NCBI GenBank assembly: GCA_032690845.1
Contig: CM064427.1
Coordinates: 17,929,501 to 17,993,500 of the forward strand
Length of the DNA: 64,000 bases
Origin: Eleusine coracana subsp. coracana
Taxonomy: Eukaryota; Streptophyta; Magnoliopsida; Poales; Poaceae
Direction: 5' to 3'
Both the position numbers and the translations under genes were made by a program. The notes under the pieces are model-generated. The model saw only the letters and a list, made by a program, of their open reading frames with translations, was not told the DNA's origin and ran no database searches. The number at the start of each line of letters is the position of its first letter. The first letter of the stretch is position 1. This document shows positions 54,272 through 64,000 of the stretch, one piece after another.

Positions 54272-57200
54272 TTATATAAACCCTAATGCATAGTCATCAT
54301 CTTTCTCCGGAATATTGGGCTCATATGGTGCTCTTGAACCAGCGCATTCATAAAGGGACCTATGTTTTGTTGCTAGTAAACCATTCGAATCAAAGCACTT
54401 TCCTTCTGGACTAATAACCTCTCTCAATATAAAATGACAAAGAGAAGCTACAACTAGATACATGGAATTTGTACTCAAGTAAACACGTGATTCAGGAATT
54501 ATACTCTTTTTTATTTGATCGTTTCTTTTTATCTTTGTAGCCCATTCTTTCTTTGCCCTTGCGGCTTTCTGTGTCACATGAGCAGAGTCTGTTAATATAT
54601 AAGATATTAAAAATAAAAAACAAAGTAAAATGGACATAAACAAAATCAACTTACCTCTTGTTTAGACTTCTCATTGATATGGTCTAGGTAAGTTGAAGTA
54701 TCAGTCGAGAACACACAAGTGTAGTAACCACAATGCACACTTTCTCATATTTACTTATGGCGCTATAAATTAGAGAACACAAGTTCGTTACACTTATGAT
54801 AATTATATGAATGGATAGTGTGATAAGGACGTGTATGAGATGCATATAAATCTTACCTAAAACTTATGATGGAAGTACATGTTCTTTTTTCCTTGTAAGA
54901 TGACATGGCTCGCCGGCTACGGCATATTTCTCGTAAGCACTGCGCGATTGACAAAAGCTACGTAGACTAATTTCTTACCGATCTATGACTTCTAGAATGT
55001 CGCTGTATAACTTCTTGTCGAAGTCCAGGCTATCAAGCGCTAGAAGGTACCCTTCTTTGGGAAATATCATCAGATAGATCCAATGATCGCTACAATAATA
55101 TTGCCAACAAGTTAATTATGATTGAATTTAACTTTAACATAGGATACATGACGAAGACAGTAGTTGTCCAACTTACTTAAAGTTGTAAGGGGCCATAATA
55201 CATTCTCTATCTTGCCATCTCATGAAGCAGTCATACAAGTAATTTACAACATAAATCCTTGCTTCTATTGTCAAGACCGTCTTCATGTCAGCAAGCTCTG
55301 TTGATGTTTTATCCGGATTGTTTTCTGGATTTACCGTTGGGTTGATCGAGCTTTGGTTGATCCGATTTGGGTTGACGTAAGCGACCCTCCAATCTTTTCT
55401 GTTGGTCTCCTTTCTTTGGAAAAAGGAGTTCATGCTATAACAAAAATCATAAGATAATATATGGAATTATGCTTGAAATACGAAGTAGATCGAACGCGAC
55501 ACTTACATGCACCACAAGGTGATGAAGGTGACGTCCATCTTGTCTAGACGAAACATAGAGTGGACATCCTCCTAAAATAGGTATAATATTTGTTTGTCTT
55601 CTTCGTTGAACACCTCTTTTGGAATCCTACAAGTGATTTTGGTGATCCCTTCTTTCGACACCATCATGTACCAGTCGTGCACTTTCCGCATCTCCCAGGA
55701 TAGGTTCTTGTACATGTTCTTTGATATAAGGGGTTTACCGAATATGAATTTTAGGTAGTCCACATCATCTGCAAGATTGTCCAAAATTTAATCATCGTAC
55801 GACAATCTACCACGAGGATCTTGTTCTTTCAGAACGAGCTTGCCGGTGGTTGCTAGACGTTTTTTTCAATCCAGCCAAGTACTTATCAACATCATTTTTT
55901 TTGCTTTTGGGTCCTTTGGCTCCTTGTTAAAACCGGTAATCATCTTTGGGATTACCGGAGGCTTGATGATAACTGGCGCAGGCTAGACTTGGATTACCGG
56001 AGCCGGAATTTCAACCGTCGCAGCAGCTATTGATGGAGGCTCGACTTGACTTGCCATAGACTGTACTTGAATTAGCGGAGCCTTGACGACAACAGGAGAA
56101 GGCTCGAGTTGGACATTCTGCGAAAGAGGCTCGTTGTCACTATAGATTATAGGACTATGAGTCGAGTTGGCTTCCACGTGAGGAGATTGGGGCTTGTTTT
56201 CCGAGGCTGCTGCAGTCATAGGAGACGGTTGTCCACCTGTATTGATTGGCTGGCTCACATGAAAGGACCCGTGCCCAGACAACGGGGGTGGAGAAACTCG
56301 TGGTGAGAGGACAACATCACGGCGTTTCCAAATAATAAAAGAGTCGAGCGCATCTTGGAGAGTTTCTATACCTGCCTCAGATATTGGGCATTCGATCTCG
56401 TTGTCCTCATAGCTAGGTACTATTTCCGACACGGTGACACGCATGTAACCTGGGGGGATATCCCTGTTATGGAGCATCTCTCCTAGAAATGCCATGCCGG
56501 ATGCAACCTTCATCGTCTTCCCCTTGTAACCAAATGGCACATGTAACTCGTAAGGAGTATCCTCAATGATGTCCTCTAGTTTTGATTGCATGGAGACTGA
56601 TGGTTGCGTGGATGTGGACGAACCCCGTAAAAAGGCATCCATCGCAGCCTGCAGGTTGGGGTCCAAATGACCGCTTTCATTGTCGATAGCGAACATAAGA
56701 AGTTCCCGCCTCCAATCCTCCTTGGCTTTATCTTCTTGCTCCTTCTTGTGCAATGTATGCTTGTTATATAGGCGTGAGTAGATTTCAGAGAAATCTTCTT
56801 TCCATGTTGCTGATGATGACACTCCTCGTACCTGACCACCATGTTCTTTGGTCCCAATAGCCTTCGCTAGCTCATCCTTGTGATACTCAGGTGTAAACAG
56901 ACTTGCGTCCGTTTGCACCACGATGGGACCTTTCAAAGCTTGCACAACTTCACTTATCGCGGGATCCTTCACAATGATCTCTCCTTCTTCGGTTAAGTCG
57001 GAGCGACCATACACCTAGTTCTTGGTACGCACATTGGTATTTTGCAATGGATTAGGTTTTTCTTCCACGCGGAGCTTGGCTTCTTGCTCTCTCCAAATCA
57101 AAATCTTCTTTTTGTATCCGTCCGGACCTAACCGTGGCTTGTACTTGTTCTACTTGTTCAACTCAACCATCTTTTCACTGAGCTCCTTTGAAGCACTGCT

Positions 57201-57961
57201 CGTCTTCTACTCAACAAACTCATCCCATTCCTGCTGACAGATATTTCCATGCTTGTCGTATGGGGTTCAATTTTTCTTGACGTATTGGCAGTTGAGCTTG
57301 GACTTGTAATCTCGAAAGATGTGATTGAGACTGGACATCATGGCCTTCTTGGCTCTCTCGAAATCTGTTGGCTGGAACCGGATGATTGCCGTGATGTCAG
57401 CCCACATATCATCTTTTCTGCCATCCGGTACTTGGCACCAATCTTGCCACGTGATTTTGCAATGACCCTCACCACTTTGCCGCAACGGTTCTGCCATTTG
57501 GCGTTGACACCAACGGGTTCAATCGGTTCTCCATCTTTGGGGTCCAGTGCAATAACCTCATAGATGCGTTCTGCCTTGTTCGCGGAGCGCTGACCGTGCT
57601 TGCGTTTATGTGTGGACACTTGGCGAGGCACCTCTTCCACTTGCTGCTCGAGGGCCTCATCTATCACAGCCTCTGCTGCAAATAGCCGACGGGCACCTCG
57701 TCGAGGGCCCTAGGATATAAGTAGTAGATTTTAGTTTACAAATTAGTTGAACAAATAAGGGAATTATCATTGACAAGATACCTCATCTTGAGGCACGAAA
57801 TCAGGATCTGGGCTCCCCAATTGACGTTCCTTTGGTAGTGGAGGATACGGATCTTCTGGTTCTTCCCAGTGTTCGCTTGATCCTTCATTGTCTGCAGACG
57901 ACCTCGCTTGTGAGTGCGCCTTGAGGGCGTCTTCCTCTTGAGAGGGCATATTGTCCACCAT
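54272..57961 (-). pseudogene. CACTA R ORF2 protein with Ulp1-like protease domain
   Basis: Exon 1 runs 57961 to 57782 (MVDNMPSQEEDALKAH ...) and is followed by a GTATCT donor; exon 2 starts at 57709 after CTAG. Blocks in order: DITAIIRFQPTDFERAKKAM (57390), YKPRLGPDGYKKK (about 57120), EDIIEDTPYELHVPFGYKGK (56570), IETLQDALDSFIIWKRRDVV (56370), the MRKVHDWYMM block (55700), NQSSINPT (55350), HWIYLMIFPKEGYLLALDSL (55085, catalytic His/Asp) and SVHCGYYTC (54760, catalytic Cys). Stops near 57270, 57210, 57150 and 57015 inactivate it. The gene is related to but distinct from that of CACTA A. Confidence 0.82.
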
Positions 57962-58029
57962 GATGAGAAGACTTTGACACCTAATATCAGATATGACAAC
58001 TAGTTTAGAAAATAAGGAGTATACACCTT

Positions 58030-58500
58030 TCATCATTGAGCATAGAGACAAGGAAAACAAAAGAAAATAATAGAAAAATCAAAATTTGCTCTCAGTGCGG
58101 GTTGTCGAATCAACGGCCTTCCAATGCTCTAAGATCCTTGACTTGTACAACAACATATATCTGATATCCTAGGATATGGTCTATGTCGCCACACTAGCCT
58201 CACTTAGCCCGCTTTCATTATTGAGCATGGGTCGATTGCCTACGTAGAATAGATAAGTAGTACAGAGAGACAAGGAGAATAATAGAAAAGTTAAAATTTG
58301 CTCTTAGTGTGGGTTGTTGAATCAACAACCTTCCAACGCTATAAGATCCTTGACCTGTATAGCAGCATGTATCCAATATCCTAGGATATGGTCCATCTCG
58401 CCACACTAGCTTCACTTAGCCTGCTTTCATCATTGAGAATGTGTCAATCGCCTACGTAGAATAGATAAGGAGTACATAGAGACAAGGAGAAGAATAGAAT
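58030..58500. repeat. 212-bp tandem repeat upstream of the ORF2 gene
   Basis: Two to three copies with AAAATTTGCTCT(C/T)AGTG(C/T)GGG at about 58080 and 58290, and CGCCTACGTAGAATAGATAA or variant at about 58236 and 58450. The spacing is 210-212 bp. Confidence 0.82.
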
Positions 58501-59526
58501 AGGAACATCGCATATATATCATAAGCAAATATATCATAGGCTGCAAGTATATGGCATATATATGGCCACAAGTAATATGGCATTTATATGGCCGCAAGTA
58601 AAGAATACTATGGATTTCAGAAATGGCATATATGACAGTTAGCAGTGAGCATAGGACTATCATAAGAGCAATCACAATGATAACCATAAGACTATGAACA
58701 AGAATATATGGCTGCAAGCGGGCAATTACTAAGCATATAGGACATGAAATACATGGGAATAGCATATAAAATCAGAGGAGCAAGCATATGGCAGAAAAAT
58801 AATTATATGAACATATAAACCACTATATGGCAGCAAAATGATCATATGGCAAGCAACTATGGCAGTGACAACTATCATAAGAGCAATCATAACTGTGGCA
58901 GTGACAACTATGGCACAACCAAGCAAAATGAACCATTTCCAGAATAGCAACAGCAAAAGATCGACAACATGGACATCAACAGTAGCAGCAAGCATATTCA
59001 GCAGCAGGTAAGGATAAGTGCAAAATAAACCATATATATCACTAGCGGATATCAACAACAGCAGTAAGCTAAAGATCGACAACACGGATAACATTGCCAT
59101 ATATAGCAGAAAAATGAACCATGTCCAAAACAATATATGGCAACAAGAAATACTAAGAATCTATAGTAGGTACCAAGTATATGGCATATATATCATCATA
59201 TATATCATAGGCAACAAGCATATGGCAACAAATTAAATATATGGCAACAAGATAACAATGCATTTTAGCGGATATCATTAGAGTGCTACGCATATCAACA
59301 GCTGATAGTTGCGATATCACTAGAGTGCTACGCATATCAGCAAGCTATATTCAACAGAAAGCCACATAGATATGTGAACAAGCACACATTCCTATGCTCG
59401 AGATATGTGAACAAGCATAACCAGTTTATTGGCTAATGAGCATAACCAGTTTATGTGAACAAGCATAACCAGTTTATTGCCTAATGAGCATAACCAGTTT
59501 ATCCCAGTAACCAAGAATCAAGAGCA
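58501..59526. repeat. ATATGGCA-rich low-complexity region
   Basis: The motif ATATGGCA recurs more than a dozen times at irregular spacing. An almost perfect 48-bp direct repeat (GTGAACAAGCATAACCAGTT...) occupies 59406-59501, with a partial third copy before it. No gene is evident; minus-strand frames here are a by-product of the repeats. Confidence 0.65.
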
Positions 59527-60235
59527 GGACATATGAGATTAAGGGCGTGGGGCAGAGCGGGTGCACCTGGTCGTCGATGGGCAGGAGGCCATTGGAGAGG
59601 AGGGGAGAGGGGAGGAAGAGGAGAGTGCAGCACTTACTAGAGAGAGGACGCAGGAGGGAACCCGCGGTGGCGCTTGGGGATGAGGAGGGTGCCCACGGTA
59701 GCGCTCAGGGACAAGGACGGGGCCTGTGGCAGCGGTGCTCGGGGACAGAGGAGGGAGCCCGCGCTCGACGTCGATGAGGGGGAGGGCGGCGGAGGACGGT
59801 GGCCTGATGCGGTGGTGCTTGGGGAGGGGGGAGCGCGCGGCGGTGCTCGATGACGGAGGTGGAAGCCGTGCTTGGTGTCGATGAGGGGGTCTGCGAGCGC
59901 GTCGTTGACAAGGGGGAGGCCCACGCGGCGACCGATTGGCGAGCGTGAGGAGGGGGAGGAGGCACGCGCACGTCGTCGATGAGGGGGAGGCCGGTGTGGG
60001 GGGGGGCGGGGAGGGGGACTGATGCGACGGTGCTCGGGGACAAAGAGGGGGCCCGCGGCAGTGGTGCTCTGGGACAGATGAGGGGGCCACACGGCTCGCT
60101 CGGGGAGGCGTTGGAGAGGGCACGAGGAGACGGAGGGCAACAGCGCTTGGGGAGAAGGTGGCGGAATCGGGTAGCCGCACGGCGTACAAAAGCAAACTCT
60201 AGGATTAGGGTTAGGGGCCCGCCGTGCCATTGCTT
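59527..60235 (-). promoter_or_regulatory. GC-rich leader-like block of CACTA R
   Basis: About 700 bp of GC-rich DNA with imperfect repeats on the theme GTCCCCGAGCACCGCTGCC (minus). Long Pro/Ser-rich frames are open in several phases and no family is recognised. The block lies next to subterminal-type repeats, exactly as the GC-rich core does in element E, and upstream of the ORF2 gene, so a promoter/5'UTR role is likely. Confidence 0.4.
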
Positions 60236-60244
60236 ATAAAGGGG

Positions 60245-60325
60245 AGGCTTTTTAGCGGCGGTTCACAAAGCAAACCGCCGCTAAAAAGGAATAGCGGTGG
60301 GTGGCTATGAGATCCGTCGCTAAAA
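60245..60325. repeat. Internal block of subterminal-type repeats
   Basis: TTTTTAGCGGCGGTTCACAA, AACCGCCGCTAAAAAGGAAT, AGCGGTGGGTG and CGTCGCTAAAAAGCC are of the same type as the repeats at 53818-54080 and in element E. No CACTA terminus follows to the right. Confidence 0.7.
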
Positions 60326-60784
60326 AGCCATGGCATTTTTTATATTGTATTATTCATTCTCTAAAATTGTATTTAAATCGTATTATTTATTTTCAAAAAT
60401 TACCAGAGACTTGTTTTTTGCAGAAAAAATCTTGAGTTCAATATTAACTATGTTTTAGTCCTATTGTTTTACACTTAGGCCCCTGTACTTAGTAAAAATT
60501 AATGTTAGGTCTTAAAATTTTGTAGAAACAACCCTATACTTTTTATTAATTACATTTCAGTCCTAATATTTTTACACTTTAATTCTTGTCATTTTATAAA
60601 TTACAAATAAGTCCCTAAACTCTTTTATTTTTACCTATTAGCCCCTAAAGCTTCAAACTACATGATGCTTAACCAAATATGTTACACAATATTTATATTC
60701 AAATAAACATAAAATGCATCAAACATAATACAAGATTTGAATAATAAAAGATACTTAACAAAATAAAATTACATGATGCTTGAG
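60326..60784. other. AT-rich spacer between TNP2 and the GC-rich block
   Basis: AT-rich sequence with phrases like AAGTCCCTAAACTC and TTAGCCCCTAAAGC repeated at intervals. No gene seen. Confidence 0.4.
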
Positions 60785-63700
60785 TTAGCCTTGAACGACT
60801 TTTTCTTGGCAGTGATTGGTGCGCATGCAGGGCATTCCGCCGGCAAAGGAGAGTCTTGCTTCTAAGACTTTAAAATTTTTCGGATATATGAAACATGGCA
60901 CCTCGTCATATTGATTATAGTCACCTCGATCTTCCATATTCTCCACTCCAACGATTCTTTGTTTACCTGGAACAACAATGTATTTCTTTTCATCCTTTGG
61001 ATCAAGTACATAAAACACCTGTTCCCCGGTCTTGGCAAGTATCCAAGGCTCATCTTTATGACCAACATTGTTAAGATCAACAATTGTGAAACAATATTCA
61101 TCCACCTCAATGCCATGGCATTAGGGTGCTTCACCCATTTGCATTTAAATATGGGAACTTGTAAATTTGCACCGTAGTCTAGTTCCCATATTTCCTCAAT
61201 GTACTCGTAATACGAGGTCATCTGGTCCTCTTTGTCAATTGCTTCTACTCAAACTCCGCTGTTTTGACACTTGCTCTTCTTATCCTTCTGTTGGCTGTAG
61301 AAGGTAAAACCATTGATATCGTATGCCTGAAAGGTAACCACGGTTCTTCTCGGGCAGTTAGCTAACTTTCTCAATATTTTCTCTTCCACAGACTCGCCAC
61401 TTGGAAGGTCTAGGGAGCTAAAGCATGATGTGAAAGAGCGCTTGTGCTCGTCTATGATCTATTTATCCGTCGCATCCTTATTGTCCCGGCGGAGCTCCAA
61501 CAGATGTTTCTCAAAGTACGTCCCACAATCTACGTCTGTTGCAATACGCTAAAATGTGCTTGGTCCACTCATTTGAAGTCATGGTCGATGAATGATCTAT
61601 GTCCTTTCGTACCTTTTCAAGATAATCTACCCTCATGATGAGTCACGGGGAGACCAATTGATCTACTACCATCATTAATGTAATCTAAGCAACATTCGAT
61701 GATCTCCTCAGTTGTGTAGCCCTCGATCATAGAACCCTCTGGATGTGAACAAGTACGTACATAGCGTTTCAATACATACTTGAACCTCTCAAATAGAAAC
61801 ATCTGATGCAGGTAGATGGGGCCCAATGTAGAGATTTGGTCAACAATATGAATCATGAAGTGTTCCGTCGTATCGAAAAAGGATCAAGGGAAGACCATCT
61901 CAAGTATGCACATTGTTTTCTTCATGTGGGTTCATAGGTCATTTAACTCGTCTTCAGTTATCACCTTCTTCGATACGCGTTAAAGAAGTAGCTAAGGCGA
62001 GTTACAGCCAACTTCAGTCATGGTGAGTTAACAGCTCTGATAGCAATAGGGAGAAACACCGAAAGCATTATGTGGCAATCGTGAGTGTTGTACTCACTTA
62101 TCTTTAACTCTTTCATGTTTACAAGATTTTTTATATTCGATGAGAAACCTGTCGGTACTTTAATCCCATTGAGGCACTTACAGAATGTTATTTTCTCCTC
62201 AGTCGTAAGTGTGTAGGCTGCTGGGGGGAGAAAGTACTTTCCATTTGCTCTTTCTTGCGGATGGAGATCTGGTCTTATTCCCATTAGTGCAAGATCTCTA
62301 CGTGCGTTGAGTCCATCCTTTGTCTTACCAGGTTGGTCGAGTATAAGTCTGCTACTACTGTCAAATACACCCTTCCCAATATGCATCCAGTCGAAGGCAT
62401 GATTCACTTCCAATTATTTCTAATAATTGAAATATACAAAGAAAACGGATTTCTTCTTAAATGGCTTGAGACCTTTTGCTTTTTTGACTCCCTTCACCGG
62501 CTTTCCAAAAACAACACTGATGTTTTTAACAAGGTCAAATACGACCCTGCTAGTCCAACATTGAGGTTCTATGTCATTCTCAACTTTGCCATTGAAGTAT
62601 AGAGCCATCGTGCGATACCTGTGTTTTGCTGGTAAGAATCGGCAGTTTTGCGTATACAGTAGCTTCTGGGATGCTGGAAGGTACATATGGGATGTATCAT
62701 CAACGCATACAAAACATGTTGTCTTTCCTTTGACTTGCACTGGTAGCGCCCTTAGTGCCGGAGAATCACTTACCATGCAAAAAATAATTGCTCTGGGCGT
62801 GAAGTACTCTCTTAGATACTCGTCCCATATATGGACCCCCTCCAACCATAGTTTCTGCAGTTCTTCGAACAATGGTACTAAGAACACATCTATATCGTTA
62901 CCAGGTTCTTTAGGGCTAGATATAAGAGTGGTCAGTAGTAGATACTTACGCTTATGGCATAACCATGATGGAATGTTGTACATTGCTAGTATCACTGGCC
63001 AAGTGCTATGCGGATTCCTCATTTGACCGAATGGGTTCATCCCGTCTATACTCAATGCAAACCGTAGGTTCCTTTTCTCATTAGAAAAGTCTCGATGATC
63101 CTCATCGAACTTTTTCCACTGGGTTCCATCTGCGGGATGCCTGAGCTTACCGTCTCCCTCGCGTGCATGCCATGTCATCATTGCCGTATCCCTAGGTTTG
63201 GCGAACAAGCGTCTAACACGATCGACCACGGGTAAGTACCACATGACTAAGGCAGGAACCTTACTATCATCACAGTCATTGATGATAGAATTTCTTTTGT
63301 TCTTTCTCCCCTTAGTTGTATTCTTCATGCCACCATGAGTGTCACAATCGTTGTTCCTCTTGTAATGACTTCGTTTGCATCTTGGGCTTCTCACAACGTC
63401 CTAATGCTCCTTTCAATACAATATGCAATGATTTGGACACACGTGAATTTTTTGCACGCCCAACAAAAATGGGAAAATCAGCTTCTTAGCAAGGTATGTT
63501 GTCCTTGGCAACAAGTTGGGCTTCGGCAACGCATCGAAAATAAGTTCCAACAAATCCGTGAAACTAGCGTCCGACCAGCCATGCATGACCTTCAGCTTCA
63601 TCAGCTTAAGTACAGTACACAGCACGATGAACACTTTACCACATCCCTTAGATTCATCATATAATGGATCCTTTGATGCCTTCTTTATTCTATGAAAATT

Positions 63701-64000
63701 ATCAAGCACTTTAGTTGTACCGGCATAGATCAACACCCGCGGCTCAATGTGACATAACAACTCCTTAACCTCAAAATCAGCTTCACTAGGTGATTCCGTT
63801 GCATCTGCACCAGGCGAATTGACAGTCTCGACTTCAACTTCAATATGCTCATCAAATTTCATATCGACCACACTGTTCTCACCATGTTTTATCCATCTCG
63901 TGTACCCCTCAACAAAACCCCTCCGCACCAAGTGTTACTTGATTACTTCTATATTATTCCATAACTTCTGATTCTTGCAATCAAAACATGGACAATATAT
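60785..64000 (-). pseudogene. CACTA TNP2-type transposase, 5' end outside the window
   Basis: The minus strand starts in the N-terminal transposase-associated domain (CPCFDCKNQKLW, HLVRRGFVEGYTRW, with a stop before the latter). It continues through PLYDESKGCGKVFIVL and WSDASFTDLLELIFDALPKP to the transposase core: WHAREGDGKLRHPADGTQWK, LRFALSIDGMNPFGQM, YNIPSWLCHKRKYLLLTTLI, GVHIWDEYLREYF, RALPVQVKGKTTCFVC. Then come MEVNHAFDWMHIGKGVF and a C-terminal domain ending YIEEIWELDYGA ... KCKWVKHPN and EPWILAKTGEQVFYVLDPKD. In-frame stops (about 63934, 63412, 63400, 62417) and a frame change at about 61900 show it is dead. The intact family protein cuts and joins the CACTA ends. Confidence 0.87.

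Larger units (their letters stand above)
53818..64000 (-). mobile_element. CACTA (En/Spm) transposon R, degraded; right end outside the window
   Basis: The left terminus CCCAACAACAAAAACAGCC at 53818 is an eroded form of CACTACAACAAAA. It is followed by TAGCGGCGGTTGA/TCAACCGCCGCTA subterminal repeats (to about 54080). On the minus strand a TNP2 transposase gene (64000 to 60785) is followed by an ORF2 gene (57961 to 54272), the usual CACTA order. Both are interrupted by stops and frameshifts. A block of subterminal-type repeats at 60245-60325 sits between the genes, so an alternative reading is that an ORF2-only CACTA (53818 to about 60330) lies next to or inside another. Confidence 0.75.

Noticed and set aside
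58430..59133. Minus-strand hydrophobic frames that look like membrane proteins
   Set aside because: They arise from ATATGGCA-type low-complexity repeats and have no recognisable family or promoter.
59539..60239. Long Pro/Ser-rich frames in the GC-rich block of CACTA R
   Set aside because: Overlapping frames in all phases and repeated sequence indicate composition, not selection.

Overview
This window is plant nuclear DNA, most likely from a grass (Poaceae), and the mix of repeat families fits a panicoid/andropogonoid genome such as the sorghum group; the species is an inference. The evidence is spliceosomal GT-AG introns in a U-box ubiquitin-ligase gene, Athila, Tat, Sirevirus-like and chromovirus-like LTR elements, and CACTA transposons with TIRs, subterminal repeats and 3-bp target duplications. 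About 90% of the window is transposable-element (TE) sequence. Only one gene looks like a functioning host gene: a five-coding-exon PUB5-like U-box/ARM E3 ligase at 40910-44077, with a probable 5'UTR exon near 37345-37540 and a 3.3-kb first intron filled with transposons.

Layout. (1) 1-9578: the LTR of a minus-strand Tat-type Ty3/gypsy element (about 50-9578) is split by a complete but dead minus-strand Athila element (524-8924) with an exact ATGAT target duplication. (2) 9579-16253: the outer host of that nest is another minus-strand Athila-like element. It keeps gag, protease and an env-position ORF that has its own TATA box, but has lost RT, RNase H and integrase. Its right-hand LTR contains the 3' end of a plus-strand gypsy polyprotein. 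(3) 16254-17924: a probable copia-type solo LTR and unassigned sequence. (4) 17925-35760: CACTA element A (TSD TCA) carries only the ORF2-type gene. That gene is interrupted by LTR element B (19402-31703), which is itself interrupted by CACTA element C (22423-31123, TSD AAC). A small LTR element D (32889-34363) sits in a later intron of the same ORF2 gene. (5) 35764-44170: the U-box gene with its promoter and intron insertions: CACTA-like element E (37930-39147, TSD ATT), a TRIM-like element (39477-39995) and the end of a third CACTA type (to 40718). (6) 44410-49978: a mariner-type MITE, a decayed retroelement ORF followed by a Sirevirus-like 3' LTR, and a gypsy LTR. (7) 49979-53817: mixed fragments, including a Tat gag cut by a CACTA end. 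(8) 53818-64000: minus-strand CACTA R with decayed ORF2 and TNP2 transposase genes, running off the window.

The most unusual object is CACTA C. It contains about ten head-to-tail copies of a roughly 0.5-kb unit (23700-28860), including a duplicated three-unit block. Each unit has a TATA-like CATATATAAG motif pointing at a GC-rich, intron-containing, transcription-unit-like segment (28860-30560) of unknown origin. Nothing in the window suggests a prokaryotic system, a CRISPR array or rRNA genes.
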